Of a stretch of DNA of 64,000 nt, positions 41,965 through 49,431 are shown in pieces. A program made the translations under genes and the position numbers. Each line of letters opens with the position of its first letter. Position 1 is the first letter of the stretch. Below the pieces are notes generated by a model. That model was not told where the DNA came from. It did not search any database and saw only the letters and a program-made list of their open reading frames with translations. The DNA comes from a virus: the IMG/VR virus record IMGVR_UViG_3300043773_002546, positions 1 through 64,000 of that record. One strand, given 5' to 3'.

Positions 41965-42503
41965 CGACGATTCGCAATAACCCGCACTATGCCAAGCGCA
42001 ACGACCCGTGCCCCTGCGGAAGCGGCCAAAAGTACAAGAAGTGCTGCAGCGAGCAGCTGCCTGCGCCTAAGCCGCAGCGCCAGGTCTACATCGATTCCGG
42101 CGAAGACGCGATTCGCTGGGTTATCACCGACGCAACGGGCCGGGCGTTTTTCTCTGACAAAGACAACCGCGTGCTGGTTTTCACGGACCGAGCGGTAGCT
42201 GTAGCGCTGGCGTCGCTGGCAGATTTTGAATCGCAGCTGCCCAACGAGATTAACATCGCTGGCGTCGGCCCCAGCAAGTTCGAGCATTTGAAAGAGATCA
42301 TGCCTTATGTGGAGATCTCTGATATCGACACCGCCGCCGCGCTGGTTCGCGAACGGATCGCGGTGAAGACAGCGGAACTCCAAACCAACGAAGGAACTAC
42401 TGATGGCAACCAAGACCAAGAAGCCGGTGCGCAAAGCCAAGAAGGCGACGGCAACACCGGTCAAGAAGAAGCCGCTGACCAAGGCCCAGAAGCTCAAACG
42501 TGA
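41961..42503 (+). CDS. SEC-C zinc-motif protein, 180 aa
   Basis: ATG 41961. An N-terminal SEC-C motif NDPCPCGSGQKYKKCC, as at the end of SecA and in many small proteins, binds zinc. The middle is alpha/beta; the C-terminal 35 residues are Gln/Glu/Gly-rich and disordered. That tail overlaps by 101 bp, in another frame, with the start of the next gene, whose product there is Lys-rich. Confidence 0.8.
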   Translation: MTTIRNNPHYAKRNDPCPCGSGQKYKKCCSEQLPAPKPQRQVYIDSGEDAIRWVITDATGRAFFSDKDNRVLVFTDRAVAVALASLADFESQLPNEINIAGVGPSKFEHLKEIMPYVEISDIDTAAALVRERIAVKTAELQTNEGTTDGNQDQEAGAQSQEGDGNTGQEEAADQGPEAQT

Positions 42504-43080
42504 GATCGCCAAGCGGAACAAGCTGTTCGCCGCAGCCGACCATGCCGAGAAGCGCGTCCTGATCGCCAAGGACGTCATCGCCCAGATTAAGCTGGGCCGC
42601 TTCAAAGCAGCGACGCAGACCTGGGTGACGCCCAACGTGCTCCGCAAGCCGGGCGCTGATCACAGCGGCGGCGTCGATCTTACCCGAGAGTTTGGCTACG
42701 ACGCGCCTGTACGCGAGCTGTTTCTGGACAAGAAGATCGCGTCCTGCGACTGCTGCGCGTTGGGCGCCATGTTTATGAGCTGCACGCTCTACAACAATAA
42801 CCAGACCGCGGAAGACTTTGAGGAGGAAGTTAATTGGGATTTTGACGGGCGCGTTGAAGGCTATCACGGCGGGTTTGCCAACGGGCTTGACAAGTTCTTT
42901 TCGCATTCGCAGCTCGCGTTGATCGAAGCTGCATATGAGGGCGGCGACGGCGCATTTAGCGCGCCAAAGTCTAAACAGACAGCCGTCTATGACTGGATAG
43001 GCAGCCTGCCAAACGCCGAGAAACGACTGGTGGCGATTATGGAAAACATCATTGAAAACAACGGGAAGTTTGTGCCATGA
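42403..43080 (+). CDS. Protein with Lys-rich histone-like N-terminus, 225 aa
   Basis: GGAAC precedes ATG 42403. Residues 1-40 are Lys/Ala/Pro-rich (KKPVRKAKKATATPVKKKP), like a histone H1 tail. The remainder is a compact domain with ASCDCCALGAMFMSC (a Cys cluster) and FSHSQLALIEAAYEGG. DNA or RNA binding is inferred from the tail only. Confidence 0.75.
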   Translation: MATKTKKPVRKAKKATATPVKKKPLTKAQKLKREIAKRNKLFAAADHAEKRVLIAKDVIAQIKLGRFKAATQTWVTPNVLRKPGADHSGGVDLTREFGYDAPVRELFLDKKIASCDCCALGAMFMSCTLYNNNQTAEDFEEEVNWDFDGRVEGYHGGFANGLDKFFSHSQLALIEAAYEGGDGAFSAPKSKQTAVYDWIGSLPNAEKRLVAIMENIIENNGKFVP

Positions 43081-43340
43081 GCAACAGTAACAACGGTATT
43101 TCGCCGTTTGGGTGGCTGATCATTTTTGCCGTAGCGTGTGCTGTGCTTGGGCAGTTTTTTGGCAGCAACAACGGCGGGACATCAAGCGCGCCTACGGCTA
43201 CCAGCAGCTCCAGTTCTGCCGAGCGCCGTTACGTTGAACAGCGGTTCAAGCAAGAAGGCTATAGCTCAAGCGACGCGGCTACGGCTGCTGAGGCCGTATT
43301 GAAATTTCAGCGCGCTCAAGATGCGCGCCGCAATCGGTAA
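43077..43340 (+). CDS. Small membrane-anchored protein, 87 aa
   Basis: ATGA-coupled. One N-terminal transmembrane helix (WLIIFAVACAVLGQFFG, residues about 14-30), then a Ser/Thr/Gly linker and a charged helix (YVEQRFKQEGYSSSDAATAA). The bulk is probably on one side of the membrane. Function unknown. Confidence 0.75.
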   Translation: MSNSNNGISPFGWLIIFAVACAVLGQFFGSNNGGTSSAPTATSSSSSAERRYVEQRFKQEGYSSSDAATAAEAVLKFQRAQDARRNR

Positions 43341-43353
43341 AGGCGCGAACGCA

Positions 43354-43602
43354 ATGGGGTGCATCACATCGCGCGGCTACGATTGGCCGCCAAAACCCTA
43401 CAAGCGAATCGTCGTGCGCGACATGCTTGTAGACCAAATCGAAAACGGCGAAGTGAAAAAAGTTCGCGTGTCAGTGGAAGATTACGTCTGGGTGCGCCCG
43501 GGTTGTGAAATTCCCAACGGCGGCGGAGGATCGGGCGCGTCATATGACGACGACGCCAGCCCCGGCCAAGAGACCGCAATACGAAACATGGAGGACAGCT
43601 GA
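43354..43602 (+). CDS. Unknown protein, 82 aa
   Basis: ATG 43354 chosen; the in-frame ATG 43321 would overlap the previous gene by 20 bp. Beta-rich with a Gly-rich acidic C-terminus. No family recognised. Confidence 0.6.
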   Translation: MGCITSRGYDWPPKPYKRIVVRDMLVDQIENGEVKKVRVSVEDYVWVRPGCEIPNGGGGSGASYDDDASPGQETAIRNMEDS

Positions 43603-44006
43603 TGGACTGGATTAACGTCAAGACGCAGCTTCCGGAAGAGGGCCAAGAGCTCTACTATTTCAGCCCAATCTTGGGCATATGGCGCGGCAAGTACACCTAT
43701 AAGCCGTTCACGCATGCCGTGTGGTACGACGAGAACAATCAGCCGCACGAAGAGGAGACGTCGGAGGCTTTGCGCAACGCCGTCAGCCCGCACGTGTTTT
43801 ACTGCGGCGCTGGCAACTGCGACACCGACGAGGTGACGCACTGGCGGCCGTATGACGAGGCGCGCGCAGCTGAAGGTTTGATTCCGCTGCCGCCGATGTA
43901 CAACCCGCCAGAGATGGGCGTGTTGCGCGAGTTTCATGACGACGGCGAAGCAGAGTTTATCCGGCAGAACCAGGTGGTCATCCGAGAAATGCAGGTCAAG
44001 TCATGA
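43602..44006 (+). CDS. DUF551-like protein, 134 aa (copy 1)
   Basis: Signature MDWINVKTQLPEEGQELYYF and DTDEVTHWRPYDE, IPLPPMYNPPEM, as in DUF551. Nearly identical in layout to the protein starting at 44306, so the pair arose by duplication. Function unknown. Confidence 0.8.
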   Translation: MDWINVKTQLPEEGQELYYFSPILGIWRGKYTYKPFTHAVWYDENNQPHEEETSEALRNAVSPHVFYCGAGNCDTDEVTHWRPYDEARAAEGLIPLPPMYNPPEMGVLREFHDDGEAEFIRQNQVVIREMQVKS

Positions 44007-44272
44007 CCGGCGTAACGATTACCGCTGAGCTATATGCCATCGCCGCTAGGCAGCGGGAAGGCGCACCGGACGGCGCAACTTTGGCGCTTGCCGACGACTG
44101 CGAACGGCTGGCCGAAGAGGTCGCCAAACTGGCACTGTGGGCGATTGATTTGGAAGAAACGTTGCGCATGATTGCTACGCCCAGGCGCCCCGACGGCACT
44201 TATAACCTGTGCCGCGAGGCTTGCGAGCAGCTAGCCCGAGAAACGCTAACAAAAAGACGGAACGATGAGTGA
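44003..44272 (+). CDS. Unknown helical protein, 89 aa
   Basis: ATGA-coupled and flanked by the two DUF551 copies. Helical (YAIAARQREGAPDGATLALA). No family recognised. Confidence 0.7.
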   Translation: MTGVTITAELYAIAARQREGAPDGATLALADDCERLAEEVAKLALWAIDLEETLRMIATPRRPDGTYNLCREACEQLARETLTKRRNDE

Positions 44273-44305
44273 CATCGTTGAGCAGCTTAACGCGAAGGAA
44301 CCAGC

Positions 44306-45019
44306 ATGGACTGGATCAATGTCAAGACGCAGCTTCCGGTGGACGGCCAGGAGCTGTATTACTTCAGCCCGATTCTGGGTCTGTGGAAGGGCAAGTACAA
44401 GTACAGCCCGACGACGCACTCGGTGGATGCCGAGGGCAATCAGCACCCGATATCGGAGAAGCTCGCTGCGCTGATCAGTCCGCACGTATTCATCGGCGGA
44501 GGCGGGTGCTGCGACACGGACGAAGTAACGCACTGGCAGCCGTACGACGAGCAGCGCGCAGCGCAGGGGTGGGTGCCGCTGCCCCCGATGTACGCGCCGC
44601 CGGAGATGGAAGATCTGCGTGACTTTCACGACGACGGCGAGGCGGAGTTCGTACGGCAGAATCAGGTGACGCTCAAAGAGATGCAAGCGGCTACGCGCGC
44701 GGCGCAGGCAGATGACTACGTGATGTCGGAAGCTGAAGCGGCGGCGCTTTCGCCTGACGCGCCAAAGAATCGGCCGACGGTAGAACCTAAGAAACTGTGC
44801 GTTGCGCCGTCGCCGGATACATCTTGGTTAGATGCGCAGCAACTTATGGTTGATCCGCCGTCTGGTTGGCTTTACGGGTTTCCCAAAGTGTGGGACAAGC
44901 TCCAGCATCCCGATATGACGCAATGGCTCATCGACAACGGTTATCCGGAAGCAGAAGCCAAGAGCGGTCTGCCCGTGCGTTTTATGCCGGTATTGGAGAA
45001 CGAAAGTGGTCGCGTTTAA
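44306..45019 (+). CDS. DUF551-like protein, 237 aa (copy 2, extended)
   Basis: GAAGGA precedes ATG 44306. Residues 1-130 repeat the copy 1 sequence closely (MDWINVKTQLP…, DEVTHWQPYDE, PLPPMYAPPEM). About 105 extra residues at the C-terminus are unrelated, with a Pro/Ala linker and a helical end. Confidence 0.8.
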   Translation: MDWINVKTQLPVDGQELYYFSPILGLWKGKYKYSPTTHSVDAEGNQHPISEKLAALISPHVFIGGGGCCDTDEVTHWQPYDEQRAAQGWVPLPPMYAPPEMEDLRDFHDDGEAEFVRQNQVTLKEMQAATRAAQADDYVMSEAEAAALSPDAPKNRPTVEPKKLCVAPSPDTSWLDAQQLMVDPPSGWLYGFPKVWDKLQHPDMTQWLIDNGYPEAEAKSGLPVRFMPVLENESGRV

Positions 45020-45266
45020 CCACGACCAAAAACCCGAAGAACCCGTTTTGGAGTGGTGCCGCGAACTGGTGCGCGCCATGAAAGACGGCGGTGTATGGGG
45101 CATCCCGCGGTCTGGGACTGTGTTCCAGATGGATCAGAAGAACAAGCGGCTTATCTGCCGCAGTCTGGGCCCCGATAACGACGACGGCGATTTCCTGGCG
45201 ACGCAGCGCGTGTTTGCGCACATTGGCTGGGACGTCGTCATGGCAGACGAAGTGGAGGAAACATGA
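45006..45266 (+). CDS. Unknown protein, 86 aa (GTG start)
   Basis: GTG 45006 overlaps the end of the DUF551 copy 2 by 14 bp. Pattern LVRAMKDGGVWGIPRSGTVFQMDQKNKRLIC… is common in small phage proteins, with unknown function. Confidence 0.7.
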   Translation: MVAFNHDQKPEEPVLEWCRELVRAMKDGGVWGIPRSGTVFQMDQKNKRLICRSLGPDNDDGDFLATQRVFAHIGWDVVMADEVEET

Positions 45267-45733
45267 CTGACGACAAAAAAGATGAAGAGATTGCGCGGCT
45301 CAAAGAAGCCATCCGCCGCCTTGCAGACCAGGATGCCACGTTGTCGGTGGTTGGCGGGAACGTCATTGTTGAGATGGACGCGCTCACCGACGAGGAGCGG
45401 GAGGCGATCTCCAGGGTGTACGATTTGCTGTGCGACCGCTCCCGCGAACTGCAAAGCGCCACGCGGCTTGACGAGGCTCGCCCGCTGATTCAGTGGGCGA
45501 AGACACTGCAAGGTCTGTGGGAGCGGGTTTCCGGTACTACGGCGATTTCCGGTGCCGGAAAATCGGCCCCAGCAGCGAACACACCGCTCACGCTCACCGA
45601 CGAGGAGCGGGAGGCGGTGGAGACTTGCATTGCCGATGACGAGGCGATGACGCATCACTCGCGGGCCGCCACGCTGCGCGGCCTGCTGGAGCGTTTTCCC
45701 CCACTCATATCCGAAAAACACCGAAAACCGTAG
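45263..45733 (+). CDS. Unknown protein, 156 aa, with repeated LTDEEREA motif
   Basis: ATGA-coupled. LTDEEREAI occurs near residue 40 and LTDEEREAV near residue 112, each heading a helical unit, and the last is followed by AATLRGLLERF. This arrangement is familiar from planctomycete and phage proteins, function unknown. Confidence 0.75.
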   Translation: MTDDKKDEEIARLKEAIRRLADQDATLSVVGGNVIVEMDALTDEEREAISRVYDLLCDRSRELQSATRLDEARPLIQWAKTLQGLWERVSGTTAISGAGKSAPAANTPLTLTDEEREAVETCIADDEAMTHHSRAATLRGLLERFPPLISEKHRKP

Positions 45734-45758
45734 AGATTTCAATACGATTGGGGCGTAA

Positions 45759-46121
45759 ATGAGTGACAACGATAAGCGTCTTAAGGCGCTGGAAGCGCTG
45801 AGCGCGCTGGATCAGAAACTCGGTTTTGACGGGCTGCACTGGCCCAAGGACGTGGAAATCGACGGCCTGAAGCTTGTCTGCACTTGCGGCGCATGCCCGG
45901 AGCAATACTCCGTGTTCGGCGCGGACGGCAAACCGGTTGGATATCTTCGTTTGCGGCACGGGCATTTTCGCGCCGACGTGCCGCACTGTGGCGGCGCGAC
46001 GATCTATACAGCTCAACCCAAGGGCGACGGCATCTTTGCCAACGACGAGCGGCAGTATTACCTGACCAAGGCCGTTGCAGCGATTAAGAAATGGATGGCC
46101 AAACATGACACTGCCGTATGA
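45759..46121 (+). CDS. Unknown protein with CTCGAC motif, 120 aa
   Basis: ATG 45759. Contains VCTCGACPEQYSVFG with three Cys and a later HCGG, so a zinc site is likely. The C-terminal helix is basic. No family recognised. Confidence 0.75.
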   Translation: MSDNDKRLKALEALSALDQKLGFDGLHWPKDVEIDGLKLVCTCGACPEQYSVFGADGKPVGYLRLRHGHFRADVPHCGGATIYTAQPKGDGIFANDERQYYLTKAVAAIKKWMAKHDTAV

Positions 46122-46326
46122 GCGATACCGGGCGGTGAATAACGCCCGGGAGTTTATGTACGCCTTGCTGGACCCGAAGCAGACGCCCAAGGTTCCCAAG
46201 GCCGTGCGCCAGTGGGCGCATCGTGCGCTGCGCCATTACCCGCTTCCGTATGAAATGAAGATGGCGGCTGAAAAGGCGCCCGACCTATTTGAGGCACCAA
46301 ACGATGCAGTGGGTGGAGAGATATAA
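46105..46326 (+). CDS. BPSL0761-family-like protein, 73 aa
   Basis: 17-bp overlap with the previous gene. Signature MTLPYERYRAVNNAREFMYALLDP…VPKAVRQWAHRALRHYP matches the small BPSL0761-type family. Its role is unknown. Its end overlaps the next gene by 23 bp. Confidence 0.75.
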   Translation: MTLPYERYRAVNNAREFMYALLDPKQTPKVPKAVRQWAHRALRHYPLPYEMKMAAEKAPDLFEAPNDAVGGEI

Positions 46327-47296
46327 ACGAAACCGCTGGACCATCTCTCGCGTCAGCGGGCGGTGGGCGCATCGGTTTGCGATTTTCTACGTGATCATGG
46401 TGGCGGCGACAAAGAAGCGCGCTTGTTTTGCCACGGATCACGCTACGGTTGTGCGAAAGATTTATCAGGTGCGGTACTTGTGGTTTAAACGGGCCAAGGA
46501 GCTCATGGCTACCGGCCTGTGGCAGCCAGGCCACGGCATCACGCGGTCGTCGGCGGACTACACCGCTCGGCGCTGCCTGTTTTGCCGCCCGAGCTGCGTG
46601 TTTTACGCCCACGGCAACTCGAACAAGCTCCGGCCGTGTAAACAGTCCCGCATCTGCCCGTTCTGTTACGCCCGCACCGTGGCCTACATCTACTGGAACG
46701 TGCGGCAGTACCTGAACACTCGGCGCAAGCAGGCCGACAACGAGATCGTGACCTGCGTGGTCCAGAAAGAGTACCTGGCCGCAAAGGGCTTTACGCCCGA
46801 GACTGGCATGGTCGCTGGCATGCACAGCCCCAACGTCCGGCGGTTGCGGGCGGTTATTGAGAAACACGTGCAACGTTATGAGCGACAGGCCAAGACTATT
46901 CAGCGCCGCACCGATGGAGCCATGTGGTCGGTGATCGTCGAGCCCAAACGTCGCGGCTGGCGCATCGAGACTCGGCAGTACTTCGTGGCCCGCGCTGGCA
47001 CCAAGTTGCCGGTTGTGCGGCTCGTAGACGCCAAGACGGTCTACACCAAATCCGCAAAAATCCAAACTTTTGTGCGGTCCGGCAAGATCTTGGGTCGTTT
47101 CGTCCGCTATCCGGCGGGCATGTTGACGGCCTACGCGGATCTGGCCGGAATTGCCATGCAGGCTACCTACGGGCTGCGCTTGCGCCGCGGCACGGGTCGA
47201 TTTCGCACCTGCGGTAGCGGGCTGGCCGCGGCCTTCAAGCAAGCGAGCAAGAAAAATGAGCGAACGAAAACCCAAGAAAACGCCCAAGCGTCTTAA
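46304..47296 (+). CDS. Unknown zinc-cluster protein, 330 aa
   Basis: ATG 46304. Residues about 80-115 carry CLFCRPSCVFYAHGN and CKQSRICPFCYARTVAY, a double-Cys2 cluster. The body is basic and helical. It recalls zinc-binding plasmid or phage replication initiators, but no HUH motif or NTPase motif is visible. It overlaps the following HTH/DHS-like gene by 41 bp. Confidence 0.7.
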   Translation: MQWVERYKRNRWTISRVSGRWAHRFAIFYVIMVAATKKRACFATDHATVVRKIYQVRYLWFKRAKELMATGLWQPGHGITRSSADYTARRCLFCRPSCVFYAHGNSNKLRPCKQSRICPFCYARTVAYIYWNVRQYLNTRRKQADNEIVTCVVQKEYLAAKGFTPETGMVAGMHSPNVRRLRAVIEKHVQRYERQAKTIQRRTDGAMWSVIVEPKRRGWRIETRQYFVARAGTKLPVVRLVDAKTVYTKSAKIQTFVRSGKILGRFVRYPAGMLTAYADLAGIAMQATYGLRLRRGTGRFRTCGSGLAAAFKQASKKNERTKTQENAQAS

Positions 47297-48386
47297 GACG
47301 TCTTGCGCGATCAGGCAGCGGCTGCAGTTTGTTTTGCAGACGGTGTACAACGGCAAAATTACGTACTTCGCCAAGGCCGCTGGGATGGGCACCCAGCTGA
47401 CACACTTTTCCGAGGTTGTGCGCGGCGCCAAAACGCCCACGCCTAGGTTTATCGCCACGGTTGTCAATCAAGCGGGCATTAACGCCGAGTTTCTGCTCTG
47501 CGGCACCGGGCCGGTCATGGGCACCTCGCGGCTCGAGTACGCAGCCGAGAACCCGGCGCCAAACCTGGAACAGCTCTGGCCCCGCTTTGACACGACCACG
47601 ATGCAGTTCACGGCGAATGACGCCCGGTCGTGCCCGGAAACACAGCCAGGCGAACCGACCGAGCTTGCGTTGGCGCGCAAGATCCACGCGACTCGCGGAG
47701 CAGGCAAGCCAGTGATCGTGTATCTGACCGAGGCGTATGCGATGGCGGGCGCCTGTTCGCCGCTCGCGGAGATGCTGCGTAAACGGTACGTTACCGCCGT
47801 GGCTATGACGGGCGGCGCCGCCTACCGCGACGTTGAACTGGCCCGCTTTGCCGGTTGCGCGCTTAATCCGGCGTTCCCGCACGCGCTCATTGATATCAAT
47901 GAGGCGACTATCCTGGCCGCCAGCAGCGGCATCGGCTACGGCGAAGCCCTGGGACGTTGGTGCTACCCGCGACCCGAGACCCGCTGTACGAGCGTGATTG
48001 CCACTGCTTACGAGATTGGCTGCCCGGTGACCGTGCACACCACAATCGGCGAGAGCCCTAACCACTGGTTTCCCGTTTCACGCGCAGCGCAACTGGGCGC
48101 GGCAATCGGCGCGGCGACCTACACGGACATGCTTGTGCTGACTGAATATTTTAAGCGCTGTAGCGGGTCGCCTGGCGGCGTGTTTATTTCCAGCGACATT
48201 GCTGGGCTGGAGCTGTACCGGTACGCCGTGGCGGCTACGCAGCAAGACGCGCTTGCGCCGCGCGTCGAGGACGTGCAAACCCACTTATTGATTGGCGGGG
48301 AGTTCCGGCTCACCTTTCCCGCGTTATTGACTTCCTGTGACGCCGTATACGACGGAAGTGCAGACGATGGCAGACGCCACAAATGA
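47256..48386 (+). CDS. HTH + deoxyhypusine-synthase-like fusion, 376 aa
   Basis: ATG 47256. Residues about 15-90 look like a repressor-type HTH (RQRLQFVLQTVY… NAEFLLCGTGPVM, like the end of many XRE domains). Residues about 150-345 resemble deoxyhypusine synthase: VIVYLTEAYAMAGACSPLAEM, AVAMTGGAAYRDVELARFAG and TAYEIGCPVTVHTTIGESPN. The canonical catalytic Lys region is not evident and the C-terminus is short, so it may only bind NAD or a polyamine-like ligand. A ligand-controlled regulator is inferred. It contains the perfect copy of the dispersed palindrome (site 12). Confidence 0.7.
   Translation: MSERKPKKTPKRLKTSCAIRQRLQFVLQTVYNGKITYFAKAAGMGTQLTHFSEVVRGAKTPTPRFIATVVNQAGINAEFLLCGTGPVMGTSRLEYAAENPAPNLEQLWPRFDTTTMQFTANDARSCPETQPGEPTELALARKIHATRGAGKPVIVYLTEAYAMAGACSPLAEMLRKRYVTAVAMTGGAAYRDVELARFAGCALNPAFPHALIDINEATILAASSGIGYGEALGRWCYPRPETRCTSVIATAYEIGCPVTVHTTIGESPNHWFPVSRAAQLGAAIGAATYTDMLVLTEYFKRCSGSPGGVFISSDIAGLELYRYAVAATQQDALAPRVEDVQTHLLIGGEFRLTFPALLTSCDAVYDGSADDGRRHK
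47886..47903. repeat. GATATC-palindrome site 12 (perfect 18-bp)
   Basis: CTCATTGATATCAATGAG, the full symmetric consensus, inside the HTH/DHS-like gene, encoding Leu-Ile-Asp-Ile-Asn-Glu. Confidence 0.85.
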
Positions 48387-49431
48387 ACCTGTGCTAGAAG
48401 CGTCGGATCACATCACGAACTATTTTAAGACGGCCGCGCCCCTATTGGCCGACAACCAGCGCGTGAAGATCACTGCCGCTGTTATGGAGCTGCTCCGATT
48501 TACCTCCGGCGCCGCGGTCGTAGCCCAGTGCGATCCCGCCCTGGCCCGCATAGGCTTGATCGAACTGCTCGGCGAGCTCTGCGGCATCGAGTGGGAGAAG
48601 ATTCCTTTCTCGATCACCAAGACAGCGCTGGGCAGTCCCGATCCGACAAGCGACGTGTTTGAGGCTTTGAAGACTTTCGCCAACGTGATCCAGGCCGACG
48701 CGGCGCTGGGCACTGAGGAGGTTTTTCGGTCTCTTTTTACGGTAGCGGAGCAGCCCGCAGCTCCGCCTTTGCAACCCAAGCGGGCACCCAAGGTTGCAGC
48801 ATCGGCCGACGTGGCCAAAATTTTCACGCGGTCGCCTAAGTTTAAGCCAGATTGCGGCGTGGAGCTGCTCAACTGGCAAAGCGAGTATCCCAACGGCGGC
48901 ATGGGCCCGCAGTTGTGGGGTCTACGGTTTGCCGAAAACGAAGATCAAGTTCAGGTGCTGTTGGAAACCGGCGAGCTGGTTAATCTGCCCGCGCAAATTT
49001 TTACCTTGGCTCGCACGACGGAACCGGCGGATTTTTCTGCTGTTCCGCTGGAATTGCTGGCTGCGGCGCGTTCTTTCTGGCCAGGCAAAGAGGCGGAGCT
49101 GGACACGCAATTTGGGCAGTTTACGCGGCCGTTGTATTACTGCCCATACGGAGCGCAAGCTATCGCGGCGTTGCGAGACGTTGCGAATAACCCAGCGTCT
49201 TATCCGCCACCAAACGCAGCGGCGGTGACTTTAAGCGTTGACGGCACTCCATATTTCGTTACGCTGGAAACCCGCGCATCAAAAACTGGCGTTTACGTAA
49301 CGGCCAAACTTATTGACGCAGCCGAAAATATTGTTATGCGATTGGACAAACCCCGGCAGTTTTCTGACTTGGGCGTGTATTTGTTCCCGCTTCCCGACAT
49401 GGTGATCGCCTTGGCGGTAAAGGAGCGCTGA
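48367..49431 (+). CDS. Unknown protein, 354 aa
   Basis: Start ATG 48367 (an in-frame ATG at 48337 is possible). Helical first half with a Pro/Lys linker near residue 145, then a beta-rich second half. Its stop overlaps the hldE start (TGATG). No family recognised. Confidence 0.7.
   Translation: MADATNEPVLEASDHITNYFKTAAPLLADNQRVKITAAVMELLRFTSGAAVVAQCDPALARIGLIELLGELCGIEWEKIPFSITKTALGSPDPTSDVFEALKTFANVIQADAALGTEEVFRSLFTVAEQPAAPPLQPKRAPKVAASADVAKIFTRSPKFKPDCGVELLNWQSEYPNGGMGPQLWGLRFAENEDQVQVLLETGELVNLPAQIFTLARTTEPADFSAVPLELLAAARSFWPGKEAELDTQFGQFTRPLYYCPYGAQAIAALRDVANNPASYPPPNAAAVTLSVDGTPYFVTLETRASKTGVYVTAKLIDAAENIVMRLDKPRQFSDLGVYLFPLPDMVIALAVKER

Noticed and set aside
44265-44474. Short frame starting MSDIVEQLNAKEP
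   Set aside because: The start resembles small phage proteins, but the frame soon becomes a shadow of the DUF551 gene beginning at 44306.
46154-47467. 437-aa minus-strand frame
   Set aside because: Antisense shadow across several plausible plus-strand genes, including the zinc-cluster protein.
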